Below are positions 44,299 through 55,184 of a stretch of 64,000 bases of DNA, piece by piece; position 1 is the first letter of the stretch; each line of letters begins with the position of its first letter. Source of the DNA: Gallionella sp. (GTDB lineage: Bacteria > Pseudomonadota > Gammaproteobacteria > Burkholderiales > Gallionellaceae); contig JAQTUP010000005.1 of assembly GCA_028707275.1 (NCBI GenBank), positions 62,001 through 126,000 on the forward strand. The letters are read 5' to 3'. Made by a program: the position numbers and the translations under genes. A model generated the notes under the pieces. That model worked only from the letters and a program-made list of their open reading frames with translations. It was not told where the DNA came from and did not search any database.

Positions 44299-45735
44299 TT
44301 ATTGTTTTTTCGCCTGCGCGGAGAGCATTTCTCGCAGTTCCCGCAAGTCTGACTCTATGGTCGATAGCTGGTAGAAATCCCCCCCGGCACGTTTTGCCAT
44401 TTCAAGTTGTTCGATGGCTGCGAATAAATTCCCCTGCCATGCATAGCTGTAGGCTTGCGCCTGATGTTGTTCGAGTGGCCGGTTCATCAGGCTGTAGCCG
44501 TGCGCCTGCAAATTGTACAGCGTGGTGTCTGACGGGTGCAGCGTGATTTGTTCGCCGAGCAGCTTGACGGCAAGTTCTGCATGCGAGCCTTGCAGCAGCA
44601 GATCGGCGTAGTCGTAAATCAGGGTGCGATGTTGCGGAAATTTTTGTACGGCAGTGCTGTAAAACGCCAGCGTGTCAGGATCGTTGGTCGCGCGCATCAC
44701 TTGTCCTGTGAGGGTGCTTATCATGGCATTGTTCTGCGCTGATGGCGTATTTTTGACCTGTTTGAGCAGTGCTGCAAGCGCTTCTTTGGCGCGCTCATGT
44801 TCCTTGTTGCGCAGCAGTGCGCTCACCAGTCCATATTGCTGGGCAATCGGGTTGCCGTGTCGGTGCGCACTCAGTGCATCTTCAAAATAGCCGATGGCAT
44901 CGCGGGTAGTTTTTTGTGCGCCGACGAGTTTGGTGCGTACCAGCTGGAAATCCAGGCTGTCGGGCAGCAAGCGGTAAGGTTGCCGGTTTACCCGATTTTC
45001 GATATCTGCGATCCGGTCGCTGGTGACAGGGTGGGTGCGCAAATAGTTGGGGGCGCCTCCTTCGAGCAAGCGGGTGGCCCTTTGCAGGCGTTCGAGAAAT
45101 TCCGGCATGGCGTGGGTATTGAAACCGGCCTTTTGCAGGATGTCAAAGCCGATGCGGTCTGCCTCCTGTTCATGGATGCGGGTAAAATCGAGCTGTTTTT
45201 GTGCGGCATGTGCCTGAGCACTGGCGAGCGCGGCCTGAGAGGCTTGCGCGTTGCTGCGAGCGGCCAGTATTGCGACAGCTAAGGCGGCCATTGATGCCAG
45301 GGTGTCTCCTCTTTGTGCGGAGACCATGCGCGCCAGATGGTGCTGGGTGACATGGGCAATTTCATGGCCTAATACGGAGGCTAATTCCGATTCGCTTTGC
45401 GTCGTGAGCAACAAGCCCGCATTGACCCCGATAAAACCGCCGGGCAGCGCGAAGGCATTGATGTTGTAGTCGTTCAGGGCGAAGAACTCAAAATTGAGCG
45501 AGGGTTCGTTACTGAAGGAGACCAGTTTATTGCCCAGTCGATTAAGGTAATCGCTGATTTCCGCATCATCTGAAAACTGTCGGCTTGCACGAATTTGCAT
45601 CATGCTTTGCTGGCCGATCTGGCGTTCTTGCATTGGGTTGATCGCGGCTTGTGACACATCGCCCAGATCGGGCAGGCCATCGGCTAGTGCGCGGCTTGAT
45701 AAAACCAACCATAAAATCAGCGTCATTTTTTTCAT
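44299..45735 (-). CDS. bepA: M48 family metalloprotease with TPRs, BepA-like
   Basis: 478 residues. Signal peptide (MKKMTLILWLVLSSRALA). Catalytic zinc motif HEIAH in VLGHEIAHVTQHHLARM, third ligand in HEQEADRIGFDILQ, and C-terminal TPR region (HAELAVKLLGEQITLHPSDTTLYNLQAHGYSLMNRPLEQHQAQAYSYAWQGN). BepA (YfgC) is a periplasmic protease/chaperone for outer-membrane protein assembly, including LptD. The start is set at residue 19 of the longer frame because the signal peptide begins there; upstream residues derive from array DNA. Confidence 0.92.
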   Translation of the reverse strand: MKKMTLILWLVLSSRALADGLPDLGDVSQAAINPMQERQIGQQSMMQIRASRQFSDDAEISDYLNRLGNKLVSFSNEPSLNFEFFALNDYNINAFALPGGFIGVNAGLLLTTQSESELASVLGHEIAHVTQHHLARMVSAQRGDTLASMAALAVAILAARSNAQASQAALASAQAHAAQKQLDFTRIHEQEADRIGFDILQKAGFNTHAMPEFLERLQRATRLLEGGAPNYLRTHPVTSDRIADIENRVNRQPYRLLPDSLDFQLVRTKLVGAQKTTRDAIGYFEDALSAHRHGNPIAQQYGLVSALLRNKEHERAKEALAALLKQVKNTPSAQNNAMISTLTGQVMRATNDPDTLAFYSTAVQKFPQHRTLIYDYADLLLQGSHAELAVKLLGEQITLHPSDTTLYNLQAHGYSLMNRPLEQHQAQAYSYAWQGNLFAAIEQLEMAKRAGGDFYQLSTIESDLRELREMLSAQAKKQ

Positions 45736-45796
45736 GGTCGATATATTATCAGGATTCAGCCCTCTTCTTCGATGCCGTTCGTCCCTCATTCTTTCC

Positions 45797-45845
45797 CCTT
45801 CATCCTTTTTGCCCGCCCCTTCATCCTTTACCCTTTACCCTTCGC
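45797..45845. repeat. 7-bp tandem array, unit CCTTTAC/CCTTCAT
   Basis: Seven heptamers: CCTTCAT, CCTTTTT, GCCCGCC, CCTTCAT, CCTTTAC, CCTTTAC, CCTTCGC. Degenerate but in strict 7-base register. It lies in the 185-base gap between the divergent bepA and kinase genes. Confidence 0.8.
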
Positions 45846-45920
45846 GCTTCTTTGCTGGACTTTGTTGCGGAAAGTGAGCAGAATTGCACCCTTTATCGGC
45901 ACAGTTACCAACACGAAGCG

Positions 45921-47225
45921 ATGAACAGAATCGGCAAATATGAAATCGTGCGTGTACTCGGCACAGGTTCGACCAGTACCGTGTATCTGGCCGTTGATCC
46001 GTTCAATAAGCAGCAGGTCGCCATCAAGTTGTTCGACTTAAAACACTTGCAGGATCCAAAACGCGCCAAAATCAACCGCAAGTTGTTGATGACCGAGGCG
46101 TCCCTGGCGGGGAAGTTGTCACATCCGCACATCGCAAAGATTCAGGATGCGGTGATGGAGGGCGATATCAACTACGTGGTGATGGAGTATGTGGAGGGCT
46201 GTACGCTGGAGCAATATGCCGATGTGGACAAGCTGCTGCCCATCAGTACGATCGCGGAAATCATCTACAAGTGCTGCAAGGCGCTCGAATACGCACAGCA
46301 TCAGGGCGTAATCCATCGCGACATCAAGCCTGCCAATATTCTGTTGCAGGGCGAAACCAATATCAAGATTTCAGATTTTGGCGCCGCCGTGTTGCAAAAC
46401 AATCAGAATACGACGCAGGTTGCAGGTGTCGGATCGCCGGCTTACATGTCACCCGAACAGGTGGAGGAGTTGACGCTGACCCATCAGACCGATATTTATT
46501 CCCTGGGCGTGGTGATGTACAAGCTGCTCTGCGGAAAGTTGCCGTTCGATACCGGCAGCAATCTGAGCATGATTTATCACATTCTCAATATTGATCCGCC
46601 CCTGCCCAGTGCATTTCGTTCGGAAATCCCGCAGGAGATGGATGCGATTGTACGGCGTGCCATGGAGAAGGATCAGTCCAGACGCTACCAGACCTGGGGT
46701 GAGTTTGCCGATGATCTGGTGGTGTTTTTTAGTCACGTGGCGCCCAATCATACGGAAATTTTCGATACCGAAAAATTTAATACGTTGCGTAGCCTTGAAT
46801 TTTTCAAGAATTTTGGCGATGTGGAACTTTGGGAGGTATTGCGCGTCACTGTATGGCGCAAGGTGCCCGAATCCGAGAAGATCTTGCGCGACGGTGAAAG
46901 CGGTCGTGATTTTTTCATTCTCGCTCAGGGTGTCGTGCATGTGCTGAAAATGGGAAAATCCCTGGGTCTGCTGGAGCGCGGTGACTGTTTCGGTGAAATG
47001 GCGCACTTAGCCGAGCATGATTGCAATCGCAGTTCAGACGTGATCGCCAAGAGTGAGGTGTTGCTGATAGAAATCGATCCGGATGCGCTGACACACGCGA
47101 CGACAGGATGCAGATTTCAGTTCGCAGATGCATTTTTGCATTTGCTGGTGAAACGCCTGGCACTGGCGAATGACCGCATTTCGCACTTGCTGGCCGATAA
47201 AAATCAAACAGGAATAACAATATGA
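45921..47225 (+). CDS. Ser/Thr protein kinase with cyclic-nucleotide-binding domain
   Basis: 434 residues. Hanks-type kinase about 5-265: glycine loop VLGTGSTSTVYLAV, lysine in VAIKLF, catalytic HRDIKPANILL (131), DFGAA, GSPAYMSPEQV, DIYSLGVVMYKLLCGKLPF; all catalytic residues are present. A CRP-like cNMP-binding domain (about 290-410) follows, with ILRDGESGRDFFILAQGVVHVL and the phosphate-binding cassette FGEMAHL...NRSSDV, where the Arg is kept. No membrane segment, so cytoplasmic. ATG 45921 chosen; the longer frame is array DNA. The 3' end overlaps the rhodanese gene by 4 bases. Paralogous to the gene at 47830. Confidence 0.9.
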   Translation: MNRIGKYEIVRVLGTGSTSTVYLAVDPFNKQQVAIKLFDLKHLQDPKRAKINRKLLMTEASLAGKLSHPHIAKIQDAVMEGDINYVVMEYVEGCTLEQYADVDKLLPISTIAEIIYKCCKALEYAQHQGVIHRDIKPANILLQGETNIKISDFGAAVLQNNQNTTQVAGVGSPAYMSPEQVEELTLTHQTDIYSLGVVMYKLLCGKLPFDTGSNLSMIYHILNIDPPLPSAFRSEIPQEMDAIVRRAMEKDQSRRYQTWGEFADDLVVFFSHVAPNHTEIFDTEKFNTLRSLEFFKNFGDVELWEVLRVTVWRKVPESEKILRDGESGRDFFILAQGVVHVLKMGKSLGLLERGDCFGEMAHLAEHDCNRSSDVIAKSEVLLIEIDPDALTHATTGCRFQFADAFLHLLVKRLALANDRISHLLADKNQTGITI

Positions 47226-47536
47226 CAGGTTTTAAAAATATCACCGCAGCAGAGCTTGTGACGATGATGCAGCAGCCGGGATTGAAGTTGATCGACGTGC
47301 GCACGGACGCGGAAGTCGTGCGAGGGATGATCCCGCAAGGGGTCGCACTGCCGCTGCATTTGTTGCCGTTGCGCCTGAGCGAGCTGGACAAGAATGTGAC
47401 GACGGTGTTTTATTGCCAGATGGGTGGGCGCTCGGCGCAGGCGGCCGCATTTGTTGCCGCGAACGGCTTTGCCGATGTGTATAACCTGCAAGGCGGGATT
47501 ACGGCCTGGGCGCACGCGGGCTTGCCTGTCGCATGA
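47222..47536 (+). CDS. single-domain rhodanese-like sulfurtransferase
   Basis: 104 residues, one rhodanese domain: ITAAELVTMMQQPGLKLIDVRTDAEVVRGMIPQGVALPLHLLPL, catalytic loop YCQMGGRSAQAA with Cys and Arg in the expected CxxGxR pattern, and GFADVYNLQGGITAWAHAGLP. It overlaps the kinase gene upstream (ATGA) and the TusA-like gene downstream by 4 bases, so all three should be co-translated. The same domain is fused to the second kinase (47830-49455). Confidence 0.93.
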   Translation: MTGFKNITAAELVTMMQQPGLKLIDVRTDAEVVRGMIPQGVALPLHLLPLRLSELDKNVTTVFYCQMGGRSAQAAAFVAANGFADVYNLQGGITAWAHAGLPVA

Positions 47537-47763
47537 TTGAATTCGATGTCGAGCTGGATGTGCGCCAGTTAGACTGTCCTTTGCCTATCCTGCGCGCCAA
47601 AAAATCCCTCTCGTCCATGCTGAGCGGGCAGGTGCTCAGGATTGCCGCCACAGATAAGGATGCACCGAAAGACTTTGAGGTGTTTTGCCGTCAGACAGGT
47701 AATGAGTTGCTCGCATCAGAGGCGTGCGAGGGTGAATTTGTTTTTTACCTGCGCAGGCGGTAG
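47533..47763 (+). CDS. TusA family sulfurtransferase
   Basis: 76 residues. Seen: LDVRQLDCPLPILRAKKSLSSMLSGQVLRIAATDKDAPKDFEVFCRQTGNELL, with the CPLP (CPxP) motif whose Cys carries persulfide. TusA proteins shuttle sulfur between rhodaneses and acceptors, which fits the rhodanese gene it overlaps. Whether it serves tRNA thiolation, cofactor synthesis or something linked to the kinase is not visible. Confidence 0.92.
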   Translation: MIEFDVELDVRQLDCPLPILRAKKSLSSMLSGQVLRIAATDKDAPKDFEVFCRQTGNELLASEACEGEFVFYLRRR

Positions 47764-47829
47764 ATCATGGCCATGAATTAACATGCGCGCCTGTACGAGG
47801 TTGATCATCCTGTAATTCTCAAACAGAAC

Positions 47830-49455
47830 ATGGATAAAATCGGCAAATATGAAATAATCCGCGAACTCGGTACCGGTGCGACCAGCACTGTGTATCTGGC
47901 GACCGATACTTTCAGCAAGCAGCAGGTTGCCGTAAAGGTAATTGATCTTAAAATAGCGCGCGATCCGGTTCAGGCTAAAATTTTCCGCAAACTATTGCTG
48001 ACAGAAGCTTCTCTGGCCGGGAAACTTTCTCATCCGCATATCGTAAAAATTCTCGATGCCGTGATCGACAGCAATGTAAATTACATTGTGATGGAATACG
48101 TTGAAGGCAGTACGCTTGAGAAGTATGCAGAAGTGAGTGGTTTGTTGTCATGCAGTTCTGTCGCGGAAATCATTTACAAATGTTGCAAGGCACTCGAATA
48201 CGCTCAGTCTCAGGGCGTCATCCATCGAGACATTAAACCGGCCAATATCCTGTTGCAGGGTGAAACCAACATCAAAATTTCAGATTTTGGTGCCGCCACT
48301 GTTCAGACCTTGCAGGTGACTCAGGTGAGCGGGGTGGGTTCGCCGGCCTATATGTCGCCGGAACAGGTCAAGGAATGGCCGCTCACTCATCAGACGGATA
48401 TTTATTCGCTGGGCGTGACGATGTATAAACTCCTGACGGGCAAGTTGCCATTTGACTCGGCCAATAAGTACAGCATGATTTATCAAACAATCAATGTTGA
48501 GCCGACGCAGCCCAGCATGCTCAGACGTGAAATTCCTCCCGAGTTCGATGCGATTGTGCTGCGTGCGATGGAAAAGGATCAGACGAAGCGCTACCAGACA
48601 TGGGATGAGTTCGCGCGCGATCTGGTCGGATTTTTTAGCCATGCAGCCCCCGCTCAAGCTGAGATTTTTGATACCTCGAAATTTGATATTCTGCGCGGCC
48701 TGTTGTTTTTCAAAAACTTCAGCGATGTCGAGCTTTGGGAAGTGTTGCGCATCAGCGAGTGGCGCAGAGTCTCGGAATCGGAATATATTCTTCGTGACGG
48801 CGAGTCTGGTTGTTCATTTTTTGTCCTGGCACAGGGTACCGTGCATGTGCTGAAGCAGGGGGACTTGCTCAGCGTATTGCATCGCGGTGATTGTTTTGGC
48901 GAAATGGCTCATCTTTCCGAGAGTGTATTCAAGAGGCATACCGATGTGGTCGCCAAGACGGATGTGGTGTTGATCGAGATCAATCCTGAATTGCTGATAC
49001 ACGCTACGATGGCTTGTCGACTGCTGATAGGGGATGCTTTTTTGCGCATTTTGATCAATCGCTTGTCGACCGCCAATGTGCGCGCATCAGAGGTGAAAGG
49101 TAAACAGAAACAGACGATACAGAAAACGAATGTAAAGTCCGTGGGTTTTAATTTTATAACGGCTATCGAGCTCAAGAAAAAATTGTCTCAGGGCGGCTTG
49201 CGTTTGATGGATGTGCGCACGGATGATGAGGTGGTGCGCGGCAAAATTCCTCAGGCTGACTCCTTGCCTTTGCATCTTATCTCGATGCTGTTGTATGAGT
49301 CGGACAAGAGTGTTCCTGTGGTGTTTTATTGTCAGAAGGGTAAGATTTCGGCGCAGGCTGCCAGGTTTGCAGTCGAGAATGATTTTGCCGATGTATGCAT
49401 ACTGCTGGGGGGGATCGCTGCCTGGGTACATGCCGGTTTACCGATCGCACCGTAA
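47830..49455 (+). CDS. Ser/Thr kinase-cNMP-binding-rhodanese fusion protein
   Basis: 541 residues. A paralogue of the 45921 protein over its whole length: kinase (ELGTGATSTVYLAT, VAVKVIDL, HRDIKPANILL at 132, DFGAAT, GSPAYMSPEQV), cNMP-binding domain (ILRDGESGCSFFVLAQGTVHVLKQ, FGEMAHL...FKRHTDV). A basic linker (KGKQKQTIQKTNVK) leads into a C-terminal rhodanese domain (about 439-541: FITAIELKKKLSQGGLRLMDVRTDDEVVRGKIPQ, FADVCILLGGIAAWVHAGLP). The rhodanese loop is CQKGKIS; the Cys is kept but the usual Arg is Ile. Looks like a tandem duplication in which kinase and rhodanese became one protein. Divergence is considerable, so the duplication is not recent. Confidence 0.9.
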   Translation: MDKIGKYEIIRELGTGATSTVYLATDTFSKQQVAVKVIDLKIARDPVQAKIFRKLLLTEASLAGKLSHPHIVKILDAVIDSNVNYIVMEYVEGSTLEKYAEVSGLLSCSSVAEIIYKCCKALEYAQSQGVIHRDIKPANILLQGETNIKISDFGAATVQTLQVTQVSGVGSPAYMSPEQVKEWPLTHQTDIYSLGVTMYKLLTGKLPFDSANKYSMIYQTINVEPTQPSMLRREIPPEFDAIVLRAMEKDQTKRYQTWDEFARDLVGFFSHAAPAQAEIFDTSKFDILRGLLFFKNFSDVELWEVLRISEWRRVSESEYILRDGESGCSFFVLAQGTVHVLKQGDLLSVLHRGDCFGEMAHLSESVFKRHTDVVAKTDVVLIEINPELLIHATMACRLLIGDAFLRILINRLSTANVRASEVKGKQKQTIQKTNVKSVGFNFITAIELKKKLSQGGLRLMDVRTDDEVVRGKIPQADSLPLHLISMLLYESDKSVPVVFYCQKGKISAQAARFAVENDFADVCILLGGIAAWVHAGLPIAP

Positions 49456-49529
49456 CAGAGGTTGATGTGAAAACAGCGGCGAATACACTGATCCGCCGCT
49501 GCTTACCGAAAACGGTTAACTGTAAATGC

Positions 49530-52355
<2,826 letters not shown>

Positions 52356-52427
52356 TGCAATACCTTGTGGCAATCAGCGGGATGAGCGCTTTTATGAAGC
52401 GCGAGATTATACAGCCAGACAGGGGCG

Positions 52428-52515
52428 GTAAGTCGTGAGTGGTGAGTCGTAAGTAAAACCAGGTGGCGAGTGACCACTTACCACTTACCACTTACCACTT
52501 ACCACTTACCACTTG
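52428..52515. repeat. bipartite 7-bp array between the hypothetical gene and valS
   Basis: Left arm 52428-52455: GTAAGTC, GTGAGTG, GTGAGTC, GTAAGTA. An 18-base spacer follows. Right arm 52474-52515: CCACTTA five times and CCACTTG. The arms are near reverse complements (TAAGTGG). The right arm supplies the last residues and stop codon of the minus-strand gene at 52499-53188. Confidence 0.95.
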
Positions 52516-53188
52516 CGTCTGCCTTATTCAGTGCCTCACGCAGCAGCCCGGGCAGTTCCTCCTTGAATTCGCTGACCGCCAGATCTACGGCCAGCCTTTG
52601 CAGTTGCGCGAGTTGGCTGTTGAGTCTGCTGATAAACACGGTTTCGAGATGAACTTCGAGTTGCTGCATTAACCGTTTTACCTGTTCCTCTGAGGCGGGG
52701 GATACCGGGGCGTCATGGATGATTTTTGCAGGCTGCGGTGAGACCTCCTGTTCGTCCATTAATTCGACCAGCGGGGCAGGCAGGCTTTCTTCCTCCATCA
52801 ATCCGGCGGGGGCTGAAAAATGAATCGGCGCGCTCTCTTGCTCTGACGCCAACTCTGCCAGATGCAGGCTTGTCTGCTCTTCATCGATGAATTCTGCATG
52901 AGCGGGGTTTTCTTCTTCGACCAGGGCCGTTGAAAAGCTGGCAGCTTCATCCGGCAAAGCTGCAGGCGCTGCCACTCCGTTATCAGTCGGAGATGCTGTA
53001 GTGTCCGTGATGTGCGCCGGATGCTGACTCGTGGCGTGACGCGCTTCTTCGGAGAGTAGCGGATACATGCCTGTTCCTGCATCGCCGATTTCCTCGGTGA
53101 GCAGCGGAAACTGGCCTGTTGCGGCGGCGCCGATGATTTCGGTGAGTACCGGCAAGGGTGCGGTTGGATCGTTAAGCTGATTTTGCAT
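52499..53188 (-). CDS. acidic hypothetical protein between holC and valS
   Basis: 229 residues. The N-terminal half is low-complexity and acidic, with a triplicated motif: LPVLTEIIGAAATGQ, FPLLTEEIGDAGTGM, YPLLSEEARHATSQ. The C-terminal about 60 residues (EEQVKRLMQQLEVHLETVFISRLNSQLAQLQRLAVDLAVSEFKEELPGLLREAL) are predicted helical and more conserved in appearance. No signal peptide or membrane segment. Family not recognised beyond being a holC neighbour. Its final residues (SGKW) and stop come from the heptamer array, so the C-terminus has been replaced. Two bases separate it from holC. Confidence 0.8.
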   Translation of the reverse strand: MQNQLNDPTAPLPVLTEIIGAAATGQFPLLTEEIGDAGTGMYPLLSEEARHATSQHPAHITDTTASPTDNGVAAPAALPDEAASFSTALVEEENPAHAEFIDEEQTSLHLAELASEQESAPIHFSAPAGLMEEESLPAPLVELMDEQEVSPQPAKIIHDAPVSPASEEQVKRLMQQLEVHLETVFISRLNSQLAQLQRLAVDLAVSEFKEELPGLLREALNKADASGKW

Positions 53189-53190
53189 GT

Positions 53191-53616
53191 TTAATTTGCC
53201 CGGGCTAAATCGAAATGGCGGATTTCATAGCCGCGATCGCGATAATATTTGTAACGTTCACGTCCCTGATGGCTGTCATTTGTGCCCACGATTTCGATGA
53301 CGCGGTCGAAACGACTAAAAAAAGGCAGACACTCCCGGCTCAGGTTGATCAGCATGTCGTGGTGCGGAAAATTGTCTCCGCTGTGGCTCAATACGACCGG
53401 ATACTCCGCCGATCCCGCATTCGTGGTATCACAGCGTCCGTGCGGGATAAAGGCAGTGTCAGGATAATGCCACAGCAGCCTGTCCAGCGCATCAGAAGTT
53501 GCCGCGTCGGGCAGGCTGATTGCCGTGAGCCGCCCGTGCAACATGGCTTTGTGACACAGCTGACAGGCGGTACGCAGCTTGTCGGCTGAGCCGGTATAAA
53601 AGTCGATTTGGGTCAT
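53191..53616 (-). CDS. holC: DNA polymerase III chi subunit
   Basis: 141 residues, typical length. Seen: TQIDFYTGSADKLRTACQLCHKAMLHGRLTAI, DRLLWHYPDTAFIPHG, PVVLSHSGDN (the VxLS block) and LINLSRECLPFFSRFDRVIEIVGTND. Chi links the clamp loader to SSB. The last about 20 residues (RERYKYYRDRGYEIRHFDL) match the family. Lies between pepA and valS, as in many beta- and gammaproteobacteria. Confidence 0.95.
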   Translation of the reverse strand: MTQIDFYTGSADKLRTACQLCHKAMLHGRLTAISLPDAATSDALDRLLWHYPDTAFIPHGRCDTTNAGSAEYPVVLSHSGDNFPHHDMLINLSRECLPFFSRFDRVIEIVGTNDSHQGRERYKYYRDRGYEIRHFDLARAN

Positions 53617-53662
53617 TTTTGTTCATTCCGCTGCAAAAGCGCGGTTGATCGCGCCCTCGATA

Positions 53663-55153
53663 TTATTTTGTTGCGTTCGAACGGTTGATCAAAAACCGGG
53701 TCAGCATGGGCACCGGGCGACCGGTAGACCCCTTTTCCTTGCCGGATTTCCAGGCGGTTCCTGCAATGTCCAGGTGCGCCCATCGGTATTCTTTGGCGAA
53801 TCGCGACAGGAAGCAGGCGGCGGTAACACTGCCGGCGGCGCGCCCGCCTATGTTCTGCATGTCGGCAAAATTGCTGTCCAGCTGCTGCTGATATTCGTCC
53901 CACAAAGGCATGTGCCATGCCTTGTCATTCGAGTAGTTGCCAGCTTCGAATAATTCGTGCGCGAGCGCGTCCTGATTGCTGAACAACCCGCTGGCGACCC
54001 CGCCCAGTGCAATCACGCAGGCGCCGGTAAGCGTTGCGATGTCGATCACCGTTTCAGGCTCAAATTTGGCGGCATAGGTCAGCGCATCGCACAGGATTAA
54101 CCGGCCTTCTGCATCGGTATTGAGGATTTCAATGGTGATTCCTGCCATGCTCTTTACGATGTCGCCAGGTTTGCTGGCCGCGCCGTCGGGCATATTTTCG
54201 CTGCTCGGGATGATGGCGACAACGTTCAGCTTGAGGGCCATTTCGGCCACTGCCTGCAAGGTGCCCAGCACGCTGGCCGCCCCGCACATGTCGTATTTCA
54301 TTTCGTCCATTTCAGCGCTGGGTTTGAGCGAAATGCCGCCGGAGTCGAAGGTCAGCCCTTTGCCTACCAGTACAATGGGTTTTTGCTTCTTGTCGCCGCC
54401 GCGATATTCGAGCGTGATGAGTTTTGCGGGTTGTCGGCTGCCGCGCGTGACGGACAACAAGGCGTGCATGCCGAGTTTTTCCATGTCCTTTTCTTCCAGG
54501 ATGGTCACTTTTAACTTGTGTTCGTCGGCTATTTTTTGAGCCTGTTCGGCCAGATAAGTCGGCGTGCAGATATTGCCGGGAAGATTGCCCAAATCCTTGG
54601 CCAGTTTCATGCCGTGTGCGGTGGCGCTCGCCTGATGAAGTGCTGTTTGTGCCGTGTTAGCGGGTTTGACCGCGCAGCCCAGCAGCAGTCGGCGCAAGCT
54701 GGGTTTGTCGGCCGGTTTGCTTTTTAACTTGTCGCTGCGGTACACGGATTCGGCCGCGTGCAACACGATTTGCTGGATTTTCCAGGCTTCATCGCGGTCT
54801 TTAACATTCAAGTCCGTGAAATAAAGCGCTGCGTCTTTGCAAATGGTGTTTTTCAGTGCGGCAAAAGTGGCCAGCAGCATCTCGCGAAACTGTTTTGCGC
54901 CAAATTCGTCCTGTTTGCCCAGTCCTACCAGTAAAACCCGCTCGGCAGTCACACCGGACAAGGTTTGCAGTATGACGGTAGTTCCAGTCTTGCCTGTCAT
55001 GTCGCCGCGCGCAATCAAATCGCTCAGCTGATGGCCGGAGGTCTGGTCGAGAATATGAGCTGCAGGAGATAGCTGGCCACCCTCAAAAACACCCAAAACC
55101 ACGCATGCACTACGCTGATTTTCCGGACTGCTTTGTTTTATGCTAAATTCCAT
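53663..55153 (-). CDS. pepA: leucyl aminopeptidase (M17)
   Basis: 496 residues, normal length. Cytoplasmic two-metal aminopeptidase. Seen: N-terminal macro-like domain, GKGLTFDSGGISLKPSAEMDEMKYDMCGAASVLG with the metal-binding Lys and Asp residues, the M17 signature NTDAEGRLILCDALTYA, and LTGACVIALGG. PepA can also bind DNA in E. coli (XerCD and carAB control); nothing here tests that. Divergent from lptF with 31 bases between starts, so promoters must overlap. Confidence 0.97.
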   Translation of the reverse strand: MEFSIKQSSPENQRSACVVLGVFEGGQLSPAAHILDQTSGHQLSDLIARGDMTGKTGTTVILQTLSGVTAERVLLVGLGKQDEFGAKQFREMLLATFAALKNTICKDAALYFTDLNVKDRDEAWKIQQIVLHAAESVYRSDKLKSKPADKPSLRRLLLGCAVKPANTAQTALHQASATAHGMKLAKDLGNLPGNICTPTYLAEQAQKIADEHKLKVTILEEKDMEKLGMHALLSVTRGSRQPAKLITLEYRGGDKKQKPIVLVGKGLTFDSGGISLKPSAEMDEMKYDMCGAASVLGTLQAVAEMALKLNVVAIIPSSENMPDGAASKPGDIVKSMAGITIEILNTDAEGRLILCDALTYAAKFEPETVIDIATLTGACVIALGGVASGLFSNQDALAHELFEAGNYSNDKAWHMPLWDEYQQQLDSNFADMQNIGGRAAGSVTAACFLSRFAKEYRWAHLDIAGTAWKSGKEKGSTGRPVPMLTRFLINRSNATK

Positions 55154-55184
55154 GCGTTACTCCCTAAAATAATTCCACGTTCAG

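Noticed and set aside
45651-45920. Longer N-terminus of the first kinase (90 extra codons)
   Set aside because: The extension is encoded by bepA 5' sequence in antisense and heptamer array DNA. The paralogue at 47830 starts exactly at the position equivalent to ATG 45921.
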